Shown: positions 32,717 through 44,428, counted from the first letter of the stretch. The stretch is DNA of 50,322 bases from Candolleomyces eurysporus (GCA_027579435.1 JANBPK010001510.1:1-50322), one strand, 5' to 3'. Notes: generated from the letters alone by a model not told the origin. Numbers and translations: made by a program.

Positions 32717-33824
32717 ATGTACGCCTCAATAGTCCTCCTCCCTCTCTTGCTCGCCTCCTACGTCTCCGCACACGGCTTCGTCCACTCAGTGGCAATCAAC
32801 GGCCAGACTTTCACCGGCAACAGGCCAAGCGGTCAACGAAACAACCGCGACACCATCATCCGTCAAGTCCGCACCCAAGACCCTATCAAGGGTGCCAGGA
32901 ACCCCGACGTGAACTGTGGTGCTGGCTCCTTCGTCGCCTCTGACGTTGCCGATGCCAACCCAGGAGATACTCTTGCCTTTGACTGGAGAACGGCTGATCT
33001 CAGCTTCGTAAGTTTCCTCGTGGCCTACACGATCGCCCGCTTCTGATCGACTGATTTCCTATTTTACAGTGGCCTCACAACACCGGTCCTATGATCACCT
33101 ACCTCGCAGACTGTGGAAACGTTCCATGCAGCGAATTCGACTCTACCAAAGCCAGGTGGTTCAAGATTCATCAGGTTGGAAAGAAGCCGAATGGTGGTGA
33201 ATGGTTCCAAGCCGACCTCAGTACGCACCTTCCTTTCTATCTATCATTGCAAACAACTAATCAACTGCTACAGTGCAAGGCGGCAAAGTGAGTGCCAAGC
33301 TCCCCGAGAACATCCGACCAGGCAACTACCTCGTCCGACACGAAATCATCGCCCTCCACCTCGCCCAAAACCAAGGAGGAGCCGAATTCTACGCAGCCTG
33401 CACCCAGCTCCGCATCGGTGGCTCCGGTACCGGCGTTCCCACCGAAGATGAACTCGTTTCGTTCCCTGGTGCCTACAGCGACAACGACGCCGGCATCCTC
33501 GTCCGCAACGTCTTCGACAACAGGCTCAACTACCAGTTCCCTGGCCCTGCCGTCTCCCGCTTGGCTGGTACCGCTGCTCCCGGTGACTCGACCCCTTCGA
33601 CCACCAAGACCAGCTCCGGCTCCAAGCCCACCTCGACCTCGTCGTCAGGCAACGGCAACGGCAACTCGGGATCCTCTGGCCCCAAGAAGACCTGCAGGCT
33701 CAAGAAGAACGCGAGCAAGTCCGCTGCCGCCGCTGCTTCCACCGGGGAGGTCTACCCGCGCCATATCAGCCGTGTTATGCGCAGGTTGGCGTTTGAGGGG
33801 CTCGATGCTCACCACAGCTCGTGA
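32717..33824 (+). CDS. AA9 lytic polysaccharide monooxygenase
   Basis: A secreted copper enzyme that oxidatively cleaves cellulose or related glucans. Three exons: 32717-33007, 33070-33220, 33274-33824, 993 nt, or 330 residues. The signal peptide (18 residues, ...LLASYVSA) is cut to expose the N-terminal copper histidine (HGFVHSV, His19). The second copper ligand is in WPHNTGPM (His100). The HEIIALHLAQNQGGAEFYAACTQL block supplies the conserved Gln and axial Tyr. The catalytic domain ends near residue 245. The tail is Ser/Thr-rich (STPSTTKTSSGSKPTSTSSS), then basic and Ala-rich (KKTCRLKKNASKS), with no CBM1 and no clear GPI signal. Both introns have standard sites. Confidence 0.92.
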
Positions 33825-34510
33825 TTGATTCACCCGCTTTGTTTTTTTTCTTTCACTTCTTTTTTTTTTTTTGTTCTTTCTCCTTGACGATGAGATGATG
33901 CCCTGCGATGACATAAAACGACCCCTTCCACGACCCGCACTTTGTACTACCACCACCACCGCTTGCATCGCATCGCATCGTTGTCACGCTCGTCGCATTT
34001 TTCGGACGTTGATCGTCCTACGAGGCATTCATTTATCTTATCTACCCATCGCGCTCTCTCTCTAACTTAGCATCTCGGGAAGCTAAATATATTTTACTGC
34101 CTATCTATCTATCCCGCTCACGGTCTCTATGTGTATATTACTCACTTCTTAGCTAGACTGGGAGTTGTACTTGTATCATATCATATACGACATGCATTGC
34201 ATTATATAGAAGCTGGATGAATAAAAATCGGAACGAATTTATCGCACTCTGACCTCGATTGATCTTAATAGTACGACAGTTAGTACCTCCAACCACCCCA
34301 AAACAATAGCAGCGGGGGCAAAGGCAGTGGCGGAGGCGGAGGCGGAGGACCGAGAACGTCGCATAGCTTGTGTGCCGGTCCACGGGCGATTTAATGTCGG
34401 AACACTTTTCTTTTATGGCCGTTGTTCGTCTGATTTCACTATCTTCTCTTTACTACGCACGCTCTTCCGCGCTTACGTGCTTGCTTGCTTTATACGCTGG
34501 CATTGAGGAC
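33825..34510. other. Intergenic after LPMO
   Basis: 3' region of the LPMO with T-runs, then a GGCGGA-type short repeat near 34325-34350. No gene seen. Confidence 0.45.
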
Positions 34511-34514
34511 TGTA

Positions 34515-36533
34515 AATAAAGTTACTTGAGTAAGTAACTTTATCTAACTTTCCGGCTGCAAATTAGGGTCTCTGATGTGGCTACAATTGGTCGTTTTCCA
34601 CGCAACCAGCCAAGTGAACGTGTCGCCGGTGTTGGTGAGATATATCCATAATGCCACCTCATAGAGGGTCTGTAGCTACAAGATCTGTGGTTCTTTGACC
34701 CTTATTATGTTTGAGGAGTCAAAGAATATCAATTCCTCTGTTGATCTGGCTCGCTCTTCTGGTGTCGTCACTCAAACATGAAATCACACAAAATTTACTC
34801 ATATATACAGTGTGATCACTCATAGAGGAGGCGATATTGGCTATCAAATGTCGTATTGAAGAATAAGAGGTTGTTGCTTCCTAGTTAAATCATCCCTTGG
34901 CAACTTTCTTGGTGACTAACTGCTGGAACAATAAGTCATTTCTGAGGAGTCAGAGGGTCAAACACACCCAGGAAATTGATTCAATATCTTATATAGCTCT
35001 GAATACAGCCACAGAACGCCTCATTTGATTATACATGATTTGAGTAAGACTTATAAATCAACGACCACACCGACGCAGAAATGTTAACTTATGTTAACAG
35101 CGTACGTTAACTACAAGTTAACTTGTTTTTAACTTGGATCAACTTGACTTACTTGACGCTAACATGTATCTAACTTTGAGCTACTAGACCCTGATTTAAG
35201 GGCAAAGAACAGCAAGGAGGACAATAACTGTATGCCAACCAAGCCTATACCCATTCCCATGGCTTTGATGCTGGCATGACCATCTCGTTGCAGGACAATG
35301 GACCAGGTCACCGTCAGACGAGCATTCAAGAAAGAAGGGTCCTTCAACCAGATTTATATGATTTTTTGCTTACCATTGGACCCTAACAATGCTTGGATGT
35401 TCCTGTTGAAGGCCGCTCTAGCGCTGAACTGACGCCAAAATCCGACTGACAATGGCAATACCCAAAACTCGAAACAACACTGAGATTGAATCTACCGAAC
35501 AGCTTTGAACACAAAGCGTACATTTACATGTACTACTACTATGTATACAGCAGCAACACGTCATTGAACCTTGTACCCTTCGTCTGACAACACCTCATTT
35601 CCATCTTCGTCAATCAATGCGTAGTACTCCCCCTTGTACTTCCTTCGTTTTGCACTCGGCCTTACTGCTCTCTCTTCCAACAGGTCTTGCTTTTCAGATT
35701 GCACATGTGAGCGCAAATATCGTGCTGGAGCTGGTCGATGTGGGCCAGGTAACATGGTGAGAACGGACGAAAAATGCAGGGTTCGCTGAGGTTTCGCTGA
35801 TGGGACCAAGGCTCTGGGTAGAATGGGATGAGGACGAGGAGTTTCAGGTGGGATGATGAGGAAACGACGCAGCTCACAGGGAAGGGCAGGCAATGGTCGC
35901 GAGCCAAGAACAATCTCTGCGAGACCCAGATCTGTTGTCGTTGTTCGAAAGCTGAACGACTGAGCACTGGGAAGGATTGCGAGAATAGGGGAAGTTTCTG
36001 GGGTAACCTCGATGATGGTGGACCTGACAACTCGCCTAAGTGCTCCAACCGTACCCTCTAAAGGTAGGACACAGGTATCCACAACACCCGGAATTAACGC
36101 AGCGTAACCCTGCTCGTGGGGGCCCGTACCAATCATCCTTTGTATGTGTTCCTCTCTAGATCTGACAACGAACGTTCAACCTCATCTCCTAAAGCTCCGT
36201 GATAGGCAAATATAGAAATAAGGATGTTGTCTCTGGCTGTCCCTTCCCATTTGAAAGCGAACCACAATGGCTGTGCTTCAGCGCACAAGCTGGGACTCAC
36301 CTAAGGACCCACCCATTTGGCGAAAAAAGAATATACAGCTCAAGTTTACTTGTGCTAACTTGTATATAGCTTGATTCTAGCTCAAGTTAACATGCTCTAA
36401 CCTGGTCTAACTTGAATGTTAATGTGGAGTAAACATGTCGAGGAAAGATTTACTTAAGCTGAAAAAGTTAGAAAAAGTTAAATTAGTAAGGGAACAAGTT
36501 ACGTGCACAAGTAACTTTGTTAACCACCCTTGA
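34515..36533. mobile_element. Candidate transposon with AAGTTA/TAACTT-rich ends
   Basis: The left end (about 34515-34553) contains the palindrome-like 'aaagttacttgagtaagt'. The right end (about 36490-36533), read in reverse, is similar ('aacaaagttacttgtgcacg'). More clusters of the same AAGTTA, GTTAAC and TAACTT words lie at 35080-35180 and 36335-36480. This resembles a DNA element with short terminal and many subterminal repeats. No transposase is recognised; the only larger frame is at 35561-36136 on the minus strand. The exact ends are uncertain. Confidence 0.45.
35561..36136 (-). CDS. Hypothetical protein inside candidate element
   Basis: An open frame of 191 residues. The N-terminal part is hydrophobic and proline-rich; the C-terminus is basic then acidic (SAKRRKYKGEYYALIDEDGNEV). 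No family recognised. It lies between two clusters of AAGTTA-type words, so it may be element-encoded. It could be a chance frame. Confidence 0.3.
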   Translation of the reverse strand: MIGTGPHEQGYAALIPGVVDTCVLPLEGTVGALRRVVRSTIIEVTPETSPILAILPSAQSFSFRTTTTDLGLAEIVLGSRPLPALPCELRRFLIIPPETPRPHPILPRALVPSAKPQRTLHFSSVLTMLPGPHRPAPARYLRSHVQSEKQDLLEERAVRPSAKRRKYKGEYYALIDEDGNEVLSDEGYKVQ

Positions 36534-36535
36534 AC

Positions 36536-38027
36536 ACGACCCATTTATGCAGAATCTGCTTCACCAAAACTGAGGTGTGAGATTCTTGAGGATGCTATTA
36601 TTGATTCGTGCTTGGTCTTAATGATGAATAAAGTTTGTCAGGGTCAAGGAAGTGACATTGGGTAGGTGTAGAGGGCAATGAGAGAATGCGGATTGTGTGA
36701 GGGGTTCACACGAGAATTGGACATTTTGAAGCGTGGATCCAAACAGTTCGAAATCTTTGAAAAAGGCGCCCTTCTCTGGATTGCCTGCGATGCATAGGCT
36801 GCACTCACAGTACCTGGATGCTGCGAATCTGATGAGGCATAGAAGGTCAAGGAATGGAGAAAAGGAGCGGTGAAGATGACAGCCCTCCAGAAAGAGGGAT
36901 AGGTCCCGAAGTAAACAAATTTCTCTGTGCCTGTGAGGGTCGGAATTGGCGTTACCCCTGAAAGAAGAGGCGGCATTTGATAAGGCTGGGACATTATTTA
37001 AGAAGTTGCACGCTTCGAAGGCGCCAAATGCAAATACACACGCGGACCCTCTGCGGTACCCTCAGACCCCAAACACCCCAGACCGCTTCAAATGACAGGC
37101 AGGCCCAGAACATTTTTGACTTATATTTCAGGTACAATTAACAACAAGCACGCAGACGATACTTGTCTTTGTTGCGCTGCCGGAAGTGGATTCTCGAAAC
37201 TGAGAACCAAAGTAGCACTTGATTGGGTTGGATCTTCTTGCGGTGGAACAGAGAGCAGACAACTGATAGGGATATTTAGGGAGAATATGATATAGAGGGT
37301 GAGCACTGTACTCTTCCATTGCGATGATGATTCGCATAACAAGTTAATGGGGTTCACAAAGTCAGTATCTGTGTATAGGATCATTAACTCGTATTATAGG
37401 GCAGCTCGGGGAGCAAGAAAGCCACACTTGAGTCACTTTCTGCAGTTTTATGAGCCGGTTTCGGAAAGCTTCTGACCGACGCTGATCCTGCTTGTTCGGG
37501 TGGCTAAGTAGGCTCGAAACTATCCGTTATCGTGAGTGAAGATGAATTGCTCTCTTTAGGTCCAATTACTACCACTATCTGTAAATTTCATCTTTTCAAC
37601 CTTCTATGCCCTCAGAATGCACTGAAAAGAGACTGGTTGGAGTCTAGCGACTAAGAGAAAGGGGAGGTCAATACTCAAAATGGCGCTAGAGAAGTTTCGT
37701 TGTGACACTCTCCGACGATGACAAGCATGGCTGACGACAACGGCCGGGTGCGCCTCATCTCCAAATCCCTGGGCTCGTGGGCGTTTAGTGTTTCAAGAAA
37801 TATTGCTGAGAGTACGTCGTCGTTGATATATTGAATGGCAGAATATGAGATGGAATGCTGAGCACGGTTTTTGGATTGTGTCTTCTGACCGTAGCTGAGG
37901 CCTTACCTCATCTGCAGTGGCTCCAGGATGATGAGAGTCAGGGATGTGGTTGAGGTTGGAGAAGGGCGCTCGATGATCAATCAGATCTGAGCTCACTTGG
38001 CTGACAATATTGGCATTCCTACACAAC
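36536..38027. other. Intergenic, no gene recognised
   Basis: Short frames only (36644-36994 minus is the longest, without motifs). From about 38028 the sequence becomes the conserved 3' flank of the F-box B family. Confidence 0.4.
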
Positions 38028-38133
38028 TCGAGATAGAGAATACATTGGAGATCACTATGGAGAACAGTTCCTAGACAATTACATCTCTAGTTCTTCATCT
38101 GCATACACCTCATAACCTTCGAAAGAGAAACCG

Positions 38134-39801
38134 TCAATTTACGTTTTTAGCTTGAGGTAACTCCAGGGGATCGCGACGGAGCTTGTGTATCCAGGCGAAG
38201 ACAAATTTCGCTTTCCGTAGGCGTGCGATACCCCCGTCTCTTCTCCTTGCTGCCGCAAAATCTACAAGGGCATCAAGGAGTTCTTCATCACCAGACCCAA
38301 ACCTGAATGCAACTACCTCCAATTTTGGTAGTACAGGAACCTCGAACAGGTACCCACCCATGTGTGATTCGTATTCAGGTGTGAGCTTGGCAAACAGCTG
38401 AGGGGTTAGAGCTGCACATGCCCCATTGGGAGGAAAGTATTCAGAACAAAGTTCCAGCCGGATGATGTTTGTGAGGTGTTGTAGGCAATGATCAAGATCA
38501 GTGGGAGTGAGAGTGTGAATGTATAATGTCACATCTGTGAGCTGATCCCCATAGCACTGTATAAACTGGGCAACACCGGTTCCCTTGTAATCGTGGGGTG
38601 CCCAAATATATTCTTCACCCTGGTGGATGACCAGCTTGCGAAGTGACGGAAGGACAACGAGGGGAGCAAAANCCCGGGGGATGTCATATGCAAATGGGGT
38701 GATAGAGAATTCTTCGAGGAAGGCCATCGTGATGGGCTCAGAGGAGAAAACGGGAGGATGAGATTCCATGGGAATGCTGCAGGTTACCAGGTTTGGGCAC
38801 AACTTGAGCAATCCGAGTGCCTCATTAACACCGAAGTGGAGGGGGGATGTCCCCCACTGTCTATACCCTTTAAATGCAAAGTGGGTTAGGGAGGGCCAAT
38901 TCACAACCATGCTCGTGATATCCTGCACTATCCGGTCACTGAAATCGAGGATGCGGATTGAATTGTGCATGAGAATTGACGGTCCACCATGCATCCAGTC
39001 CATTTGCCATAGCTCCAACGGGTCATAGGGCGCTTGTGTTCCAGATTCCGAGGCTACCACTCCGACCTTCAGCCCAACTTTCCGCAAGATGACGCTTTCA
39101 GAGGGCTGGATGAGAAGTAATTGACGGAGGGGTGTGTCGATAAAGGGGATAGTGAAACGGAACGCCACTTCCCTCCACCGTGCTGTCGATTCCAGCAGGA
39201 TCTGCACGAGGCCCCCCAGATATCACAGATCCTCCGCCATATCATCCCTCTCCATGGCGGAGTTCCATTGGCAGACCATGTACCCGTCAACGGGGCCATC
39301 CAGCTCTATGCAAAGGGGATAGCCTGCAGATCGTGTGATAGATGTCTTCACCATCGATTCGATCTTCCTAACCTGGACCCTCCAGTGGTTTCTGGGGGTC
39401 AACACATATAAGGGAATACGGATATCCAGATATCGCCATAGGAGTCCAGTACTGATGGAGACCGCCCTCCAATGCTTGCAAACGTGGCTGAAGGGCATTG
39501 CTTTACGGAATGACACGACCCCTTGGTCATGGCCCTCCTGGTTGTCGTTGTTCCGTTCAGGCTCCCCAACAGCGATGACAAGGACGGAGGAAAGGATATC
39601 GTCTGGAACTCTAGTTCAACCATCCTGCACCCCTTCAGCCGCTCCAGCTGCAGCTCCAAGCCCCTGATTCATTGATCGATTTCATCCAGCACTGCCTGCC
39701 ACGTGCTAATAAACGTTCGAATCTTGGGAATTTCTGTATCCGAAGAGGCGTAATTGGTCTTCAAGTGAGGATGAAAGGGAGAAGACGAAGTAGACGAAGA
39801 C
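38134..39801 (-). pseudogene. F-box type B, dead dispersed copy
   Basis: Co-linear with 3649-5409 from the start (MSSSTSSSPFHPHLKTNY, ATG at 39801) to the last LRR-like part. Defects: a TGA in the coiled-coil segment (about 39675, after DEID-Q); a deletion of about 43 bp after VELEF that removes the start of the F-box and shifts the frame; a TGA at 39223-39225 where the paralogue has CGA (E-D-L-R). The remaining frames (39223-39516 and 38134-39207) are otherwise open. The N at 38672 here stands for a real base. Its 3' flank (38028-38133) is shared with the other copies, so it moved or was duplicated as a genomic segment, not as a processed copy. Confidence 0.85.
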
Positions 39802-40683
39802 ATTGGTCGCACAAGTGAAGGAAAGGTTCAAGGCAAGTTATAGAATCCATTCCAAGTCAATCAATCGATCGCGATTCTGCTGGCATTGATCTGTCTTATC
39901 TAATCTTATCATTCACTCTGAATACTAGGGACAATACAAGATATTTGGGCCGCTGCGTCGGCCTGGCTTGCTTTGCGAGCCTTGATCCTAGTTCTTCCAC
40001 GCAGTTCTGAATCTAAATGGTTTAGATAGTGGTGATTTTGAGGTGAGGGAAAGAGGAAAGAAACCCTTCGGCCTTCTTTCGTCTTTCCACCAACGCCTCC
40101 TCCGCCGGAGCGTCTGCTGCCTCGTCGATTTGTCAGGCAGCGTTCACCACTGCATACTGTTCCCTTCGGTTCACTAAGCACCACTGGCAATTTAGCCATG
40201 CAACGCCATTCTCGTCACGACTCTCCCAATAGCGCACCACTGAAGCACCTGCAGTACCCAGCTAGGCCGCCTAGTTAGCCGGGGTAAACCTCTGATCTAG
40301 CCTGCCTAGTGAGGCGTTGTTTTGTTAATCTAGGGCTAGAACAGATAAAGATGAATAAATCCTACCTCTAAGTCAGTCGAAAACAAAAGAATCATGTAAG
40401 CGGGAAGACGTCAGGGACCGACCCGCCACCGCTGCTCTGGACACCGTTGATGGGTCTTGCTTGTTGCTCATCCTGACGTCTAGTGTCTGAACGTCGTTGT
40501 CGTTGCCGCCGTCCCGCCCTTGACCCCATGCTCGCTGTCTGCCACATGTCATCGTGCCATGTGAATACCTCCGGGAGCTCGGCATTTGTTGGTTGTCGTC
40601 GCCAGGGTGGGATCAATGCTCAGCGCCGTGTGCAATGATACCAATCATTGTCCTGCCCTCACCCTCGCTGCCGCCCGCCCTCT
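39802..40683. other. Between F-box copy and KDZ element
   Basis: No gene recognised. A minus-strand frame at 39909-40199 lacks motifs. Around 40260-40320 there are several 'ctag' and 'cctag' words (ctaggccgcctag) of unknown meaning. The GC-rich sequence from about 40400 resembles the inverted repeat that follows and may belong to its outer part, but the matching right end is outside the window. Confidence 0.4.
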
Positions 40684-40970
40684 GCTCGTCGTCATCGCCA
40701 ACGATCCCGACCACTGTCTGCCCGACACCCTCTTTGATCGCCCAGGTCTGTTGATCGTGTCACATGTACCGTGAGGCTGGGTCCAGGCACGGTCCATGAT
40801 GACGATGATGTCAGTGTTTGGCAACGTTGCTCCGTGGCCCTGGCCATCGCCAAAACACCCAAGCTCATCGTCAAAAGCCCCGTGCTTGTCATCTAACCCC
40901 CATGCTCGTTGTCGCCAACAGCGAGCTTGTAAATAGCGATGTAAAATAGCTATAAATTCAAGAAAAAATA
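40684..40970. repeat. KDZ element, left terminal inverted repeat (inner part)
   Basis: Inverted copy of 50036-50322, with only scattered differences, mostly C/T or G/A. It starts 'gctcgtcgtcatcgccaacg' and ends near 'aattcaagaaaaaata'. The copies have equal length without gaps that I can see. Confidence 0.9.
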
Positions 40971-41327
40971 AGGAAAAACAAGATCTTAAACTAGATTGAG
41001 ATTTGACAGGGCTAGAAGTCCGAGTAGGTTAAGCAATTGAGAGGACCCTTTAATGCACAGGCAAAGGGTCTTCTCGCTGGTCCAGTGCCATAGTAGTTGT
41101 GAAGGGTAAGTCAAAGAAACCTTGATATCTTTGGGAAGAGGTGGGGCATGTTGTTTGCGTGGCTGAGGAAGTCATTGAGAGGTGATGGCTGTCAGAAGAA
41201 CATCGCCTGTAAACCGACGCCTTTTACGTTACAGCTTGGCTTGTTCAACCACCACCTACACCAACTGTCCCTGAATTTCAAGTGAGTGTGCGTCGAGATG
41301 ATGGAGTGGAAAACACGGTACGTACCC
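40971..41327. other. Between left repeat and cargo gene
   Basis: About 360 bp with no gene; 3' region of the minus-strand cargo gene. Confidence 0.5.
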
Positions 41328-42892
41328 CTAGTCTTTGTCTGAATTTTCAATAAACTCAGTACTCTTGAAAACTGCAGGAGGAATCATAGCTGCAGCCTTG
41401 TTAGCGCGCTTTGCCTTCTTTCTGGGAGGTTCCTCCACCTTGTCGTCTGACTCGTCTTCACCCTCGTTATTTTCAGGGCGCTGTGCGGTCTTCCTTTTAT
41501 TAGCCCCTCGTTTCTTGCCAGCATCCAATCTCTTCTTGCAGGGTTTCTTAGGCGCCTGTTGAACCTCCGATGCAGCCTCTTCGACTTCGCGGCGAGTTAA
41601 AGTGGACCAAATGCAATCCCCTGAAACTAACGTGTCTCTAAGGGCGCGGATTTCATCCATTGTTGAAATTCTGCCTGGAGGTTTGAATGGGACACCCGCT
41701 GGCCACCCTTGGAGGAAAACTCGATACTTGACTTTGATTCTGGAGTCGTGCTGCTTGTACGACATCTCAGCATTTGTATCGTTTGTTATGCTGACTAGAA
41801 ANTTTTTTAGATATTTAATACATGGAGACAGCCGCCTGGTCACTCACTCAAGCCGTCGAGTATAAGCTTCTTGCACGACTTTTGCAGGTTGCCTAGACTT
41901 TCGGGGTTGGCCTTCTCTGCAATATGGTTGCGTAGCTAAGCTAAGGTGAGTTTGGGGAGAACATTTTATGACTTACTGGTTGATCTCATGCAGGCATACA
42001 GCTCGAGCTGATGAGTGATAATGTCGGGGCTCATCCTCAAAACCTCCAAGCAGAATTTGGCAGCACCACCCGACACAATAAATCCAGGAGGAGTCGAGTC
42101 GTTAATATGGCTTTGAGCCATGAATGCGAGGGAGACAACGCCGGTGCGCTCATGTAGGGCATCCATCTGATGTTTATATTCAGCTCAGTAAGTACTTGGC
42201 AACTCGTAGCATTCCAAATTTCTATCCCCTACTGACCTCCTCATCCATTCGCTGAAAGATGTGTCCAGCATCAAGCGTCGCTGCCCGATTGCTGATGCGG
42301 GCTCCCTTTTCCTTGAGGCCTCGAGATTCCTCAAGCTCCTCGCGCAACGCCTCCTCCTTGTCGGAGGAGAGCCCCTCCATATCCTCGTCCTCGCGAACTG
42401 CCGCCCTGATCTCAGCAAGGCTTGCTTTGTGACCGGGCGGTCTCCCTGGTGTCCCAATGCCATCAAAGTAAGTATAACGTCAAGCTGCTAACAAACAAAT
42501 CAATAGACTAACCGTCGTTTAACTCTTTACTCTTTTGTGCAATTTTTGCGTTGTAAAGGTTAACTTTGCGTTTCTTTTTGTAGTGAGTTTTGCACATGAC
42601 GATCAACTTGACGTAGGCCTCGGTCTTGCTGTGCTTGGACGCCAGCTCCTTCATTCCCGCCTGGAGCTCCTCCATGAATTTTTTGATGTCGCTAGTGAAT
42701 TGTTCTGCTTTCTCTTGGGTGACCTCCCGTTGATATTGCAAGGGTTGCTTTCTGAGTTTCTGAGAGGGTGATTTTCTGTCGCTGGCGTATAGGGATGGGA
42801 TCTTTCTGTGGGTTCTGGCCTGCGTAGCTTGCTGAGGGGTCAGCCACACGCACTTCAATTGTGTTGGGGGGGAGATTCTCTTTGTCGGCCAT
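41328..42892 (-). pseudogene. KDZ-associated cargo protein, probably broken
   Basis: An Agaricomycete protein type repeatedly seen near KDZ transposases; function unknown. From an ATG at 42892 (MADKENLPPN; a frame-mate ATG is at 43042): a basic and coiled-coil part (EELQAGMKELASKHSKTEAY), an acidic segment (EDEDMEGLSSDKEEALREEL), HERTGVVSLAFMAQSH, then KVKYRVFLQGWPAGVPFKPPGRI and a Lys/Glu-rich nuclear-type tail (PPRKKAKRANKAA). Approximate exon blocks: 42892-42525, 42480-42237, 42166-41990, 41943-41855, 41793-41328. The first block needs a frame change between 42858 and 42692, the second seems to have a TGA where CGA is expected, and one more junction gives a stop. I infer it is damaged, with less certainty than for its neighbours. 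The N at 41802 lies in an intron. Confidence 0.6.
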
Positions 42893-43064
42893 AGCTTTTT
42901 GAGAGGGGATGCAGTGCAACAAATTCACCAGTTCTTTGCCCATTTTCTTTTGTTTTGCATTTTCAACAGCCTGTGTTTCGTGTTGCTTATGTTTATTTTG
43001 ATCCAGCAGCCAGACCGCCCCCGTTTCTCCTTGGTCAGACATCCCCACTAACAACTCTCCTTGC
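42893..43064. promoter_or_regulatory. Probable divergent promoter region
   Basis: 172 bp between the proposed start of the minus-strand cargo gene and the plus-strand viroplasmin-type gene. Only the arrangement supports this; no TATA box was recognised. Confidence 0.35.
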
Positions 43065-44428
43065 ATGCAACTTCCCTCCTGCAAGACGTCTCAGGTCGCA
43101 TCAGTTTATGCAACACTGTCAAAGGAGGATCTAGGTGCGCCTGTTGCTTGTTAGCCACCGCAGTCCCTTTGGCTAACGCTGCAAAAACTACTCTGCAGAC
43201 CCTTCCACAGTCAACTGGCAGGCATTTTATCGCCTTGACCCTTCAGATATTGCCAGTGAAGACAAAGACCCATTTGTAGTTGCCTCTGATACCCTCCTTC
43301 GTGGCCCTTTCCCTCCGTCGTCAGCCGGCAGCGGCGCGCCTTGGAATCGATATGCCGCCTATGTTGTTTTCAATGGACGACTCATGGGAGTTTTCCAGAG
43401 CTGGTGAGCCTTTTCACCGCTGAGACTTTTCTTTTTTGTAGCCTCACTTCCCGTCTGTAGGGCTGCAACCAGTTTTTTTACGAGCGGATACCTGAGAAAC
43501 TCCCAGAAGGGTTACGCCACCGTTGAGGAGGCTTGCGACGCCTGGGATACCGCTCTGGTGACAGGAGTTTGGGGCGATCCGACGGCGTACACAGAGTATC
43601 AGCCAATCGCTCCATTTGATGGCTATGTCGTCGGCAGCGCCAATGATCCCCGCGCCAATGAATTTTGTGCAAAGGCTACGCGAATTGGGCGATTCATAGC
43701 GGAGAAGCCTGAGGCCATCCGATCAACTGATAAGGTGGCAATTCTTAATCCTCCTCAACGACCAAGGTGAGCACGACTTTGTCGCAAAGCTTCTGACTTT
43801 CAAATTAGATGCTAATTTCNAAAATTTNCCCCAGGTCCTTTGGAACCTCACAGCCGTCCAATTTCCAACTGCAAACTCCATCTCCCACTCCAGCTGCTCA
43901 CTGTCTACTACCGCCATCAGACTTGCCGCCGGGATCTCCTGTCAGGAGCAGCAAAAGTCGGATGAGCACGCTTAGCCCGTCGATCTCCTCAGAATCCAGC
44001 ATTCTGCTCTCACCTCTTTCAAGCCCATTCCCTTCTAAGATCAGCACCCCCACTCGTGCCAGGACAGCTGCCAACAGCCCTCCTACACCTTCTCGTAGGG
44101 CCACAGAGGCTCGAACTGGCTTTTTTGCCAATAGCCCAACGCGAGTTCAATTGGACGGAACACCCTCACGTCGTCTTACGGATGAGGACGTGTACTACGT
44201 GGTTATCCAGGGGCATGCCCCCGGTGTCTACCTTGGAAGGTAAGTTTCTTTCATTCAATCTATATTTCCAAAATTTCCTAATGTTTCGTAAATGCTAGGA
44301 CTACCACCCATTCTGCTGCTGGCCCATCTCGAGAAGTTCAAATAGTTAAATGCCCCAACAAGAAGATTGCAAATGATACCTTCTCGTCGGGCTTCATGTC
44401 TGGGCAGGTTCAAAAGTTGGGCGATTGA
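43065..44428 (+). CDS. Protein with two viroplasmin/RNase H1-N-like domains
   Basis: Five exons form one frame: 43065-43134, 43199-43403, 43461-43766, 43835-44239, 44299-44428, 1116 nt, or 371 residues. Both Ns (43820, 43828) are in an intron. Residues about 75-125 show the viroplasmin/RNase H1 N-terminal pattern: YAAYVVFNGRLMGVFQSWAA, then SGYLRNSQKGYATVEEACDAW. A Ser/Pro-rich linker follows (SPSISSESSILLSPLSS). A second, shorter copy starts near residue 312: YYVVIQGHAPGVYLGRTT. In RNase H1 this fold binds RNA:DNA hybrids or dsRNA; no RNase H catalytic domain is present. It lies between the cargo gene and the TET/JBP gene and is the only gene of the element that I can read without a stop. 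Binding hybrids at the transposon or during oxidation of methylcytosine is speculation. Confidence 0.78.

Noticed and set aside
34320..34350. Short GGCGGA repeat
   Set aside because: Only a few units of simple repeat; nothing indicates function.
40260..40320. ctag-rich words as possible element end
   Set aside because: No matching partner sequence within the window and no clear repeat structure.
42185..42466. Arginine-rich 93-codon minus-strand ORF
   Set aside because: A shifted frame of the cargo gene exon; the acidic frame (EDEDMEGLSSDKEEALREEL) continues into the next exon and fits the protein type.
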